In this document: positions 44,493 to 52,610 of the stretch, one piece after another
How the letters are laid out: each line of letters opens with the position of its first letter
Numbering within the stretch: the stretch's first letter is position 1
NCBI GenBank assembly: GCA_903880855.1
Contig: CAIRQX010000137.1
Span: forward strand, 1 to 52,610
Reading direction: 5' to 3'
Origin: an uncultured Burkholderiales bacterium
GTDB taxonomy: Bacteria; Pseudomonadota; Gammaproteobacteria; Burkholderiales; Burkholderiaceae_C
Length of the DNA: 52,610 nt
Translations under genes and position numbers: made by a program
The notes under the pieces: generated by a model
The model's database searches: none
What the model was told of the DNA's origin: nothing
The model's input: the letters and a program-made list of their open reading frames with translations, nothing else

Positions 44493-44916
44493 TGAGTTGT
44501 TGGTGAAATTGCGCCATTGTCATCGCCGCATCAATTTCTTTAGGTAAAGCATCACTTGCAGAAAATATGCCAATGATTTTTCCATCTATTGATTTGATAG
44601 GCAAATGTCTAAAGCCACGCTCAATCATGATCAAAATAGCTTCCGACACAGTTGTATTGGGTCCCACGCAATGCGGATTAGCCGTCATCACCTGAGAGAC
44701 CAAGGTAGTCTTCGGGTCAAGCGCCTTGGCCAACACCCTAGTCATCAAATCGCGCTCCGTCACAATGCCTCGCATTTGTCCAGTTGTATCAAAAATTAAT
44801 ACGCTGCCACAGTTGGCTTTCGTCATGATGCAGGCAGCATCCCAAACGCTTGCATCCAACAACAGATTGACGATCTGTCTTGCAGACATTGATTTAGAAA
44901 CTAATCTTTCAGCCAT
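44479..44916 (-). CDS. Tandem CBS-domain protein
   Basis: A 145-residue protein made of two CBS domains (a Bateman module), which usually bind adenine nucleotides and sense energy state. Seen: [20 protein letters not shown] with [12 protein letters not shown] in the first, and [19 protein letters not shown] with GIFSASDAL in the second. The ATG at 44916 is chosen over 44952 because AAGGAG lies 6 bases before it. It lies 19 bp after the oxidoreductase beta gene. It could modulate the enzyme encoded upstream. Confidence 0.9.
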   Translation of the reverse strand: MAERLVSKSMSARQIVNLLLDASVWDAACIMTKANCGSVLIFDTTGQMRGIVTERDLMTRVLAKALDPKTTLVSQVMTANPHCVGPNTTVSEAILIMIERGFRHLPIKSIDGKIIGIFSASDALPKEIDAAMTMAQFHQQLNESA

Positions 44917-44935
44917 ATCAATCTCCTTTGAATAT

Positions 44936-45991
44936 CTATCGTAATGACTCATTTATTTTCGATAGCACTTTAGTCCCAGGGCATAGTTCTTTTTCGTGTA
45001 GGGAATTCAGCGGCAGATGGCTTGTATTGAGCGACGCATGTAAGTCAAGCGCCAATGGGTCTAGATACAGCAAACCCGTCACGATCTCACCTCTTTCGTG
45101 GTGGTCATTCATGTAGCTGAGCGCCTCGTAACGTTTGCTTGGGTCATACGATGTATCAACTTTTCTCAATCTCAGGAACGTACCATCGTGTTGTTCGACT
45201 TCAATCACATCACCACTGGCATATTCAGCAGTAATTTCTGAACGCTGCGGCATAAAGTCGATTCTGCTGACAGATTCATTGTGCTGCCTTACATAGTCAT
45301 AACTTTTGGTACTACCGTTGTGGTTGTTAAAAGCTACGCACGGGCTAATCACATCAATAAATGCCGCACCCCCATGACCGATAGCCCCCTTGATCAACGG
45401 AACGAGTTGCTCTTTATCACCAGAAAAAGCTCTAGCCACATAGGTAGCACCCAGTTGCAAAGCTAAACCAACCAGGTCAATGGGTGAATCTGTATTGGTC
45501 ACACCTTTTTTACTTTTTGACCCTCTATCTGCAGTTGCCGAAAATTGTCCTTTGGTAAGCCCGTAAACACCATTGTTCTCAACGATATAAGCCATCTTGA
45601 CGCCACGTCGCATTGCGTTGGCAAATTGCCCCAGTCCAATGGATGCTGAATCGCCATCACCAGACACACCTAAATACAGCAGGTCACGATTGGCTAAATT
45701 GGCGCCTGTTAACACCGACGGCATTCTTCCGTGAACCGTATTGAAGCCATGCGAAGCACCTAAGAAGTAATCTGGTGTTTTAGAACTACATCCAATACCC
45801 GACAACTTGGCAACCCGATGCGGTTCAATGTTAAGTTCCCAGCAAGCCTGAATAATGGCCGCTGAAATAGAGTCATGTCCACAACCCGCACACAAGGTAG
45901 AAACTCGTCCCTCGTAATCACGTCGGGTATAGCCAACTTTATTGGTCTGCAGCGTTGGGTGATGTAAGCGAGGCTTTGTAATATAGGTCAT
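44936..45991 (-). CDS. 2-oxoacid:acceptor oxidoreductase, beta subunit (KorB-like)
   Basis: TPP-binding subunit of 351 residues. CAGCGHDS near residue 34 and a later SGIGCSS supply cysteines for a [4Fe-4S] cluster. The TPP/Mg motif runs from GVSGDGDSASIG to VENNGVYGLTKGQ. It resembles KorB/OforB of 2-oxoglutarate or broad-range 2-oxoacid:ferredoxin oxidoreductases. Its start overlaps the alpha gene stop (ATGA). Expected to oxidatively decarboxylate a 2-oxo acid together with the alpha subunit. Confidence 0.92.
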   Translation of the reverse strand: MTYITKPRLHHPTLQTNKVGYTRRDYEGRVSTLCAGCGHDSISAAIIQACWELNIEPHRVAKLSGIGCSSKTPDYFLGASHGFNTVHGRMPSVLTGANLANRDLLYLGVSGDGDSASIGLGQFANAMRRGVKMAYIVENNGVYGLTKGQFSATADRGSKSKKGVTNTDSPIDLVGLALQLGATYVARAFSGDKEQLVPLIKGAIGHGGAAFIDVISPCVAFNNHNGSTKSYDYVRQHNESVSRIDFMPQRSEITAEYASGDVIEVEQHDGTFLRLRKVDTSYDPSKRYEALSYMNDHHERGEIVTGLLYLDPLALDLHASLNTSHLPLNSLHEKELCPGTKVLSKINESLR

Positions 45992-47838
45992 GCAAGCTCT
46001 TTCGATTTTTTACTTGTTTTTTTAGGCGAATCACTTTGTTTCAGTCGATCTCGAATGGCCGCATGAATAAATCGTGCAGTTATAGGTGTTCCGTCGTAAT
46101 GCAATACATTGATGAGATGCGCTGGGTCGATCTCTAACTCGTTGATCAGCAAAGTTCGCATTTGGGCATCTCTGTTTTGTTCTACAACAAACACCAAGTC
46201 TTGGTCATGGATAAATTCCTCCACTGCATCTGCAAAAGGAAACGCCCTTAAGCGCAAGCCATGGAGATGGAGGCCTTCTTTCTCCAGCAACTCAAAAGCT
46301 TCCAGCATGGAAGGACTGGTAGACCCGTAATAAATCACACCGATCTTGCTTGGCTTGTGGGCTTTGCGTAAAACAGGCGCTGGCACGATTTGCGCAGCGG
46401 TTTTGAATTTCTTTTGTAACCGATCCATGTTGTACATATAGTCCACGCCCCGCTCCGAATAGCGTGCATAAGGATCGCGCGTGGTTCCGCGTGTGAAGTA
46501 ACTGCCCTTGGTGGGATGTGTACCTGGTAGCGTTCGCCAAGGAATACCGTCACCATCTACATCTTTGTAGCGTCCGAAGTCCTTGCCTGCTTCTAACTCT
46601 TCAGCTGTCATAACTTTGCCGTGGTCAAACACATGGGCATCATCCCAATCGAACGGGCGTGACAATCGCTGGTTCATGCCGATGTCTAGGTCTGTCATCA
46701 CAAACACTGGGGTTTGTAGTCGATCCGCCAAATCGAGCGCTTTGGCGGAATGTTCAAAACACTCGTATGGGTCTTCTGGCAATAGCAACACATGCTTGGT
46801 GTCGCCATGGGAAGCATAGGCACAACACAAAATATCTGATTGCTGCGTTCTAGTAGGCATGCCCGTTGAAGGCCCACCCCGCTGCACATTGATGATGGTG
46901 ACAGGAATTTCTGCAAAGTAAGCCAAGCCAATAAACTCGGTCATCAAAGAAATTCCTGGACCAGAGGTGGCTGTGAATGCTCTTGCACCATTCCAACCCG
47001 CCCCCACCACAATGCCGATAGAAGCCAACTCGTCTTCTGCTTGAATAATCGCAAAACGATGCTGTCCCGTTGAGGGGTCATTTCGGTATTTATCGCAGTA
47101 TTTTTGGAAAGCCTCTGGCACCGATGAGGATGGCGTAATGGGATACCAAGCCGCAACAGTTGCACCACCGTACACACAACCCAAAGCAGCTGCGCTATTG
47201 CCATCCGTAAATATTTTGTCGCCCACGTTATCGCAGCGCTTGACGCGAATCCCCAGCGGATATGTCATATTTTTTAATACGTAATCACGTCCTAAATTTA
47301 GCGCTTTCATATTGGACTCAAGCAGCAGTTCTTTACCTTTGTACTGTTCTTCAAATAGCTTTTTAAAAACTGCTGTCTCTATCTCCAACAAAACCGATAG
47401 CGCACCAATATAGATAATATTTTTAAAGAGTTGACGTTGACGTGGGTCCGAATAGTTGGTGTTACTAATCTCCGTGAGAGGCACGCCAACGATATGTATA
47501 TCGTCTCTAAATTTACTTTGCGGTATCGGTCGCGTATTGTCGTAAAACAAATAACCACCAGGCTCGAGTTCGGTGACATCTGCATCCCAGGTTTGTGGGT
47601 TCATGGCCACCATCATGTCAATGCCGCCTCGGCGACCAAGGTGACCCTGCTCTGTCACCCGTACTTCATACCAAGTGGGCAAGCCTTGAATATTGCTTGG
47701 GAAAATATTACGCGGACTGACAGGCACACCCATGCGCAAAATGGCCTTAGCAAACAACTCATTGGCGGAGGCAGAACCTGATCCATTAACGTTGGCAAAC
47801 TTGATAACGAAATCGTTGATGGCTTCAATCTGTTTCAT
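45988..47838 (-). CDS. 2-oxoacid:acceptor oxidoreductase, alpha subunit (gamma-alpha fusion, KorA-like)
   Basis: A 616-residue subunit that joins the gamma domain (NVNGSGSASANELFAKAI, then VTEQGHLGRRGG) to the alpha pyrimidine-binding domain. The latter holds AAWYPITPSSSVPEAF, TSGPGISLMTEFIGLAYFAE in part, and QRGGPSTGMPTRTQQSD. The C-terminal transketolase-like domain with GSTSPSMLEAFELL follows. Length and order match KorA-type subunits. It overlaps its neighbours by 4 bp at both ends, so the three oxidoreductase genes are tightly coupled. Confidence 0.93.
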   Translation of the reverse strand: MKQIEAINDFVIKFANVNGSGSASANELFAKAILRMGVPVSPRNIFPSNIQGLPTWYEVRVTEQGHLGRRGGIDMMVAMNPQTWDADVTELEPGGYLFYDNTRPIPQSKFRDDIHIVGVPLTEISNTNYSDPRQRQLFKNIIYIGALSVLLEIETAVFKKLFEEQYKGKELLLESNMKALNLGRDYVLKNMTYPLGIRVKRCDNVGDKIFTDGNSAAALGCVYGGATVAAWYPITPSSSVPEAFQKYCDKYRNDPSTGQHRFAIIQAEDELASIGIVVGAGWNGARAFTATSGPGISLMTEFIGLAYFAEIPVTIINVQRGGPSTGMPTRTQQSDILCCAYASHGDTKHVLLLPEDPYECFEHSAKALDLADRLQTPVFVMTDLDIGMNQRLSRPFDWDDAHVFDHGKVMTAEELEAGKDFGRYKDVDGDGIPWRTLPGTHPTKGSYFTRGTTRDPYARYSERGVDYMYNMDRLQKKFKTAAQIVPAPVLRKAHKPSKIGVIYYGSTSPSMLEAFELLEKEGLHLHGLRLRAFPFADAVEEFIHDQDLVFVVEQNRDAQMRTLLINELEIDPAHLINVLHYDGTPITARFIHAAIRDRLKQSDSPKKTSKKSKELA

Positions 47839-49667
47839 GCGACATCCATAGCAGAGGTGGTTTCGGCCTTGTCATAGCTCTTGGGGCTTGCTTTTGCTGT
47901 GGTCAATAAGAATTTCTGCATATCCCACGCACCTGTCGGGCAGCGTTCAGCGCAAAGTCCGCAGTGCAAACATACGTCTTCGTCCTTGACCATGACCCGC
48001 GAAGACTTCAGTGTTTCTGAGACATACAAATCTTGGTCTTCATGTGAAGTAGGCGCGCGTAACCGTTGTCGCAAATCTGGTTCTTCACCGTTGTTGGTGA
48101 TAGTGAGGCAATCCATCGGACAAATATCAATACAGGCATCACACTCGATACATGTTTCATGCGTGAAGACCGTCTGCACATCGCAATTCAAACAACGATG
48201 TGCTTCTTTGAAGGCCGTTGCAGCATCGAAACCCAGCTCCACCTCGACTCGGATACTTGCCAATGCCTTTTCCGCATTGGCCCAAGGCACCTTGAAGCGA
48301 TGGTCTTCAGAGACATCGTTGTGGTAACTCCACTCGTGGATACCCATTTTTTGCGACATCAAATTGGTAGTAGGTGCAGGTCGCGCATTGACGTCTAAAT
48401 CATTGATAAAGATATCTATGGAAACAGCCGCCTCGTGCCCGTGGGCTACCGCAGTAATGATATTTTTAGGACCAAACGCCGCATCACCGCCAAAGAACAC
48501 GCGGGGCAATGTGGTCTGCATGGATTGCTTGCCCAAGACTGGCAAACCCCATTGGTCAAACTCAATGCCACAGTCTCTCTCTATCCAAGGAAATGCATTT
48601 TCTTGTCCCACGGCAAGCAATACATCGTCGCATTTGACTAGAACATCAGGCTCGCCCGTTGGTACCAAAGAGCGCTTACCTTTTTCATCAAATATTGCAT
48701 GTACTTTCTCAAACTTCATTCCCACTAATTTGCCGTCTTTAATTTCAAAAGACTTTGGCACATGAAAATTGAGGATCGGAATGCCCTCATGAATCGCATC
48801 CTCTTTTTCCCAAGGTGATGCTTTCATTTCATCAAAACCGCTGCGCACAATCACTTTGACATCTGAGCTGCCTAAACGCAGAGACGAGCGGCAGCAATCC
48901 ATGGCGGTATTACCTCCGCCCAGCACAAGGACGCGCTTTCCAATCTCTGTAATGTGTCCAAACGAAACAGACGAGAGCCAATCAATTCCAATATGGATAT
49001 TCGCAGCGCCCTCTTTTCTACCTGGTATTTCAAGGTCTCTACCCCTTGGAGCACCGGTTCCTACAAAGATTGCATCGAAGTCTTGCTTTAGCAAATCTTT
49101 CATCGATGCAACACGGTGATTAGGGACAAACTTCACACCTAAATCTAGTATGTATCCGGTTTCTTCGTCGATCACTTCTTCAGGCAGTCGAAATCTTGGG
49201 ATTTGAGAACGAATAAAACCGCCCGCCTTGTCCTCGGCATCAAACACGGTGATGTCATATCCCAGCGGTGCCAGATCCCGAGCAACCGTCAAAGAGGCAG
49301 GACCGGCACCGATACACGCAACCTTTTTACCATTAGAGGCAGCAATGCTCGGAAGTCGATGGCGAATATCGTCTTTGTGATCAGCAGCTACACGCTTGAG
49401 CCTACAAATAGCAACGGGCTCAGGTTTTTCACCATTGTTCTCTTCAACCCTCACGCGACGGCATGCGGGCTCACAAGGCCTATCGCAGGTTCGACCTAAT
49501 ATGCCGGGAAAAACATTTGACACCCAGTTCACCATATAGGCGTCGCTATAACGACCTTGCCCTATTAACCGGATGTACTCAGGAACTGGCGTATGCGCTG
49601 GGCAAGCCCACTGGCAATCGACAACTTTATGGAAATAATTGGGGTCACTGACGTTGGTGGGGATCAT
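47835..49667 (-). CDS. FAD/NAD(P)-binding and 4Fe-4S ferredoxin-type electron-transfer subunit (GltD-like)
   Basis: A 610-residue protein with a GltD-like N-terminal cysteine domain (CQWACPAHTPVPEYI, GRTCDRPCEPACRR), an FAD motif CIGAGPASLTVARDL near residue 117, and an NAD(P) motif VLGGGNTAMDCCR. After the flavoprotein part there are two ferredoxin clusters, CIECDACIDICPMDC and CLHCGLCAERCP. This layout would move electrons from the oxidoreductase to NAD(P), as in phenylglyoxylate:NAD oxidoreductase of Azoarcus. First gene of the operon; AAGGA lies 7 bases before the ATG. Confidence 0.92.
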   Translation of the reverse strand: MIPTNVSDPNYFHKVVDCQWACPAHTPVPEYIRLIGQGRYSDAYMVNWVSNVFPGILGRTCDRPCEPACRRVRVEENNGEKPEPVAICRLKRVAADHKDDIRHRLPSIAASNGKKVACIGAGPASLTVARDLAPLGYDITVFDAEDKAGGFIRSQIPRFRLPEEVIDEETGYILDLGVKFVPNHRVASMKDLLKQDFDAIFVGTGAPRGRDLEIPGRKEGAANIHIGIDWLSSVSFGHITEIGKRVLVLGGGNTAMDCCRSSLRLGSSDVKVIVRSGFDEMKASPWEKEDAIHEGIPILNFHVPKSFEIKDGKLVGMKFEKVHAIFDEKGKRSLVPTGEPDVLVKCDDVLLAVGQENAFPWIERDCGIEFDQWGLPVLGKQSMQTTLPRVFFGGDAAFGPKNIITAVAHGHEAAVSIDIFINDLDVNARPAPTTNLMSQKMGIHEWSYHNDVSEDHRFKVPWANAEKALASIRVEVELGFDAATAFKEAHRCLNCDVQTVFTHETCIECDACIDICPMDCLTITNNGEEPDLRQRLRAPTSHEDQDLYVSETLKSSRVMVKDEDVCLHCGLCAERCPTGAWDMQKFLLTTAKASPKSYDKAETTSAMDVA

Positions 49668-49812
49668 CCTTAATTCCTTAGTGGCCGTTTTATATTGCCC
49701 ACATTAAAGAATAGCCCTACATCTGACCTCAAAGAATAGAGTAATCCCTTATGACTATCAACAATGCATCAATTTGAACTATTTTTTAGCAACGAATCGG
49801 TTAATTCCTAAT

Positions 49813-49839
49813 TTGACAATGCCTGTATTTGTCTATCCA
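49813..49839 (+). promoter_or_regulatory. Possible sigma70 promoter of the cupin gene
   Basis: A perfect -35 hexamer TTGACA (49813-49818) is followed after 15 bases by TATCCA (49834-49839). It sits 20 bases before a strong ribosome binding site and the cupin ATG. The spacer is short, so this is tentative. Confidence 0.35.
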
Positions 49840-49858
49840 ATCGAACAAAGGAGGCCTT

Positions 49859-50134
49859 ATGAAAACCTTTGAACAATTTAAAGCTGCCACTATGGCTGAG
49901 GGATTTGACGAAGTTTTAACCCGTGAATGGGAAGCTAATCACGAGACCCCTGTACACGAGCACCCGTTTGAAGCGTTTGGATTCATCGTCAAAGGAGAGT
50001 TTTGGCTCACCATGGATGGAAACGCGACCCATCTGCACCAAGGTGACACCTTTAGAGTTGCCAGATATAAACCACATCAAGAAAAATATGGCCCTGATGG
50101 CGCCTCCTTATGGATTGCTAGGATGAACCAATAA
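49859..50134 (+). CDS. Small cupin-domain protein
   Basis: Single-domain cupin of 91 residues. The first cupin motif is visible in PVHEHPFEAFGFIVKGEF, with two His ligands, and the second in GDTFRVARYKPHQEKYG. The start at 49859 is supported by AAGGAGG four bases upstream; a longer TTG frame from 49829 runs through that ribosome binding site and is rejected. The function could be sensing or a small-molecule enzyme. It lies divergent from the oxidoreductase operon. Confidence 0.85.
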   Translation: MKTFEQFKAATMAEGFDEVLTREWEANHETPVHEHPFEAFGFIVKGEFWLTMDGNATHLHQGDTFRVARYKPHQEKYGPDGASLWIARMNQ

Positions 50135-50155
50135 AAATAACGCACAAATTACTGC

Positions 50156-51028
50156 ATGGATATATTTTTAGGACTTATTGGCTGTATTGCTGCAGTTTTT
50201 ATTGGCGCGTATTTAGCAAAGAAACAAGCCCGTACATTTTCTGGTCAGAGTTATGACCCAACAAAGAATCAAAAACTAGGTAATGGTGAATTACCTACGG
50301 TGAATCATTTTGATTATGGCGATATGCGTTTTCTGCATTTGGGCTCGCCCGCTGTCCAGGGCTCCATGAAAATCAGCAAGTCCAATGACATCCATTTGGA
50401 ATACCAACAACGCATGATGGGTTGGTTGTTATTTGCTGATTTAGAAAAGATCAAGCACCTTCATGCCATGCAACTGGGATTAGGTGCTGCGTCACTCACT
50501 AAATTTTGTAATTTGATATTAGGCATGCAGACTACTGCCGTGGAGTTGAACCCACAGGTGATTGAGACCTGCAGACTATGGTTTAACCTGCCTGAAAATA
50601 ACCACCGCTTACAAATAATACTTGGCGATGCTGCTGAAGTTATAAAGCTTCCCAAGTGGCAAGCAAAAGTAGATGTAATGCAAGTTGACCTATACGACCA
50701 AGATGCTGAATGCCCTGTGCTGGACACCGAATCGTTTTATTCCGATTGCAAACAGCTTCTTACAGAAAACGGTTGTATGACAGTCAACATCTTTGGACGC
50801 CATTCCAGCGCAGAGGAAAGCGCTCAAAAAATAGCCCGAGTATTTAGTGATGGCACGGTTTGGATTTTCAAGCCGACCAAAGCAGGAAACTCGATCGTTA
50901 TCGCACTAAGAAATTCACAAAAAATGGATAAATCAGAACTTTCGTCACGCGCACAAGCCATTGAAAGCCGATGGCCCTTGCCTGCGAGGCAATGGCCAAA
51001 AGTATTAACTCCCGTAAGTCTTTCATAG
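50156..51028 (+). CDS. Spermidine synthase-like methyltransferase-fold protein
   Basis: A 290-residue protein with an N-terminal transmembrane helix (FLGLIGCIAAVFIGAYLA) and a Rossmann domain of the spermidine synthase type. LEYQQRMMGWLLF, QLGLGAASLTKFC (nucleotide loop), the acidic AVELNPQVIE, and GDAAEVI with the VDLYDQDAECP segment follow the polyamine aminopropyltransferase order. Membrane-anchored homologues of unknown function are common, so polyamine synthesis is not certain. It lies 21 bp after the cupin gene and one base before the monooxygenase gene. Confidence 0.8.
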   Translation: MDIFLGLIGCIAAVFIGAYLAKKQARTFSGQSYDPTKNQKLGNGELPTVNHFDYGDMRFLHLGSPAVQGSMKISKSNDIHLEYQQRMMGWLLFADLEKIKHLHAMQLGLGAASLTKFCNLILGMQTTAVELNPQVIETCRLWFNLPENNHRLQIILGDAAEVIKLPKWQAKVDVMQVDLYDQDAECPVLDTESFYSDCKQLLTENGCMTVNIFGRHSSAEESAQKIARVFSDGTVWIFKPTKAGNSIVIALRNSQKMDKSELSSRAQAIESRWPLPARQWPKVLTPVSLS

Positions 51029-51029
51029 T

Positions 51030-52244
51030 ATGAGCAAACCAAGAGCATTAATCATTGGTGGCTCCATGGGCGGACTTTTTGCAGCAAATCTTTTGCATCG
51101 TGCTGGTTGGCAAGTTCAGGTTTTGGAAAAATCCACCACGCCATTGACTAGCCGCGGCACTGGAATCGCGACCCATGCAGGCCTTATGAAAGTTATGGAA
51201 CTTGCTGGTGCAAGATTTGGTGAAGCACTAGGGACACCAATCAATACGCGCAAAGCATTTGATGCAAGTGGCAATATTCTTGCGCAACTAGACACACAGC
51301 AGGTAATGGCTTCTTGGTCACGTTTATTAAGTTTTTTGCTGGAAGCTCTGCCTTCGGATCTTTATCGAATGGGCAAAATGGTGACAAGTATTGAAGCTGG
51401 TGATGCAAAAAATAAAGCAATCGTTCGCCTTGCTGGAGACGAATCTATAGAGGCAGACTTAGTGGTGGCAGCTGATGGCTATAGGTCTTGGTCGCGACAT
51501 CATTTATTCAATGCCCCCGCCCCTGAATACGCTGGCTATGTAGCGTGGCGCGCCATGGCCCCCTTGGCACGTTTAGACAAGGCTTATCAGGACTTGCTTC
51601 ACGACGGCATGATGGTCTCTCAATTGCCCGGCGATCAAATTTTGGGCTATCCAGTGATGCCATCTGATAACAATAACGATGTGCATATCAATATTGTGTG
51701 GTATAGAAAAACAAATACAGATGCATTAAAAATTCTTTTAACTGACGCACAAGGCGTTCAACATTCTGATGGTATTGCGCCAAAGTTAATTCACCCTCAG
51801 GTATTGCAGAATTTAAAGCAACAAGCAGCCGATACATTGCACCCTGCTTGGACTCAAATTATTCAACTCGCGCCAGAACTGTTTATGCAGCCTATCTACG
51901 ACAGTGTGACTACCAGCATGGCTCAATCTAGAGTTGCCTTAATTGGTGATGCTGCATTTATATCCAGACCACATATCGGCCAAGGTGTTACCAAAGCTGC
52001 AGGTGATGCGCTTTGCCTAGTCAAGTGCCTGCAATCCAATACAAATGACGTTTTGAATGCTCTACAAATATTTTCTAAAGAACGGGTAGCTGTTGGACAC
52101 CAGGTCATTCAATATGCGCAAAGATTAGGCTCCGTCATTTCACAACCTGGCGGTGAATTAGCAAGTTGGAGCCAGCTATACAGCAACGTGGCAAATGTTT
52201 TAAGAGACACGGCAGTAGAGTTAGATGGCGTTGCATGCGTTTAA
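51030..52244 (+). CDS. FAD-dependent monooxygenase (aromatic hydroxylase family)
   Basis: Flavoprotein hydroxylase of 404 residues in the p-hydroxybenzoate hydroxylase-like group. The FAD dinucleotide motif is GGSMGGLFAANLLHRAGW near residues 9-26, the DG motif lies in VAADGYRSWSR, and the GD motif in ALIGDAAFISRPHIGQG. The N-terminal RGTGIATHAG stretch resembles 2,6-dihydroxypyridine 3-hydroxylase-type enzymes, but the aromatic substrate is inference only. One base separates it from the preceding stop, so the two are co-transcribed. Confidence 0.88.
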   Translation: MSKPRALIIGGSMGGLFAANLLHRAGWQVQVLEKSTTPLTSRGTGIATHAGLMKVMELAGARFGEALGTPINTRKAFDASGNILAQLDTQQVMASWSRLLSFLLEALPSDLYRMGKMVTSIEAGDAKNKAIVRLAGDESIEADLVVAADGYRSWSRHHLFNAPAPEYAGYVAWRAMAPLARLDKAYQDLLHDGMMVSQLPGDQILGYPVMPSDNNNDVHINIVWYRKTNTDALKILLTDAQGVQHSDGIAPKLIHPQVLQNLKQQAADTLHPAWTQIIQLAPELFMQPIYDSVTTSMAQSRVALIGDAAFISRPHIGQGVTKAAGDALCLVKCLQSNTNDVLNALQIFSKERVAVGHQVIQYAQRLGSVISQPGGELASWSQLYSNVANVLRDTAVELDGVACV

Positions 52245-52279
52245 TGCAAAATCTTGTGTCTCTCTACAACTTCTAATCC

Positions 52280-52610
52280 ATGCCAGCTATAAAAATACAA
52301 AGTATTACGTTACGGCAAGTCAATTTGCCGCCAAAAGTGTTACGTACAGATGCCATTCAATCATTTGTCACGCAGGAAACCGTTTTACTTACTCTGCACT
52401 GCAGTGATGGCATTGACGCTACTGGTTACGCCTACACCATTGGCACTGGTGGCTCATCTGTCATTGCGCTGTTAAAGGACCATTTGGCTCCTTGGTTAAT
52501 TGGCCGTTCACCCCTAGAGATAGAAGCAATTTGGAAAGATTTGTTTTACTTCACCCATGCGACTGCTGTTGGTGCTATCACCAGCTTGGCATTAGCTTGC
52601 GTAGATACCG
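52280..52610 (+). CDS. Enolase superfamily (mandelate racemase/muconate lactonising) protein, 3' end outside window
   Basis: An ATG at 52280 opens a frame that runs off the window end after 110 codons. The N-terminal capping domain is recognisable: IKIQSITLRQVNLPPKV, a loop around residue 25 that usually covers the substrate, VLLTLHCSDGIDATGYAY, and the helix leading to ALACVDT, where the barrel begins. The catalytic residues lie beyond the window. It is 35 bp after the monooxygenase gene on the same strand. Sugar-acid dehydratase, racemase or cycloisomerase are all possible. Confidence 0.82.
   Translation, partial: MPAIKIQSITLRQVNLPPKVLRTDAIQSFVTQETVLLTLHCSDGIDATGYAYTIGTGGSSVIALLKDHLAPWLIGRSPLEIEAIWKDLFYFTHATAVGAITSLALACVDT

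Noticed and set aside
49829-49858. N-terminal extension of the cupin from a TTG codon.
   Set aside because: It would translate through the strong AAGGAGG ribosome binding site of the ATG at 49859.

Overview
The window looks like a chromosomal stretch of a betaproteobacterium, most likely Burkholderiales (Comamonadaceae-like). The base composition is moderate by eye. There are six Bug/TctC-type periplasmic solute-binding proteins, TRAP and peptide ABC transporters, a four-gene tetronate pathway and a Fur/FeoAB locus. This assignment is inference from gene content; no rRNA, tRNA, phage, insertion sequence or CRISPR array was seen. Genes are packed tightly, with many 4-bp ATGA overlaps, and no gene-free stretch exceeds 300 bases.

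Layout. 1-5170 (+): an MmgE/PrpD protein cut by the window edge, then ltnD-otnK-otnC-otnI, a complete L-threonate to dihydroxyacetone phosphate route. 5157-6513: an AT-rich pair, an alpha/beta hydrolase and a DUF4118 membrane protein, whose candidate start codons share one CATG. 6523-10855: an iron locus with fur (and a GNAT/FemAB-like gene) facing feoA-feoB-tauE across a palindromic Fur box. 10887-14950: a YhhQ-type transporter, a DctPQM TRAP system and a VOC protein. 15067-24042: an isocitrate-lyase/PEP-mutase family enzyme, a Bug protein, a complete Dpp/Opp-like ABC importer (BCDF plus a convergent binding protein) and an amidase. 24034-31454 (-): DUF2938, a cupin remnant, then an operon of a two-subunit TPP decarboxylase, an M16 peptidase, a single-chain TPP enzyme and a Bug protein. 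31546-36325 (+): Bug, a tRNA-hydroxylase (TrhO)-GST fusion, Bug and an ornithine-cyclodeaminase family protein. 36373-43903: DUF1330, MFS, a DSD1-type PLP enzyme, a UxaA dehydratase with a 3-hydroxyacyl-CoA-dehydrogenase-like partner, and two Bug genes. 43953-49667 (-): a 2-oxoacid oxidoreductase operon with a fused FAD/iron-sulfur subunit, a CBS protein and peptide deformylase. 49859-52610 (+): a cupin, a spermidine-synthase-like protein, a flavin monooxygenase and the start of an enolase-superfamily gene.

Taken together this is a catabolic accessory region: many small modules that pair a high-affinity periplasmic binding protein with one or two enzymes for organic, sugar or amino acids. Fur is the only transcription factor recognised. 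No obviously new defence or mobile system was seen. The most interesting points are an OtnC lacking two canonical active-site residues, the TrhO-GST fusion, the M16 peptidase inside a TPP-enzyme operon, the shared CATG start, and an 11-base motif about 60 bases upstream of two binding-protein genes.
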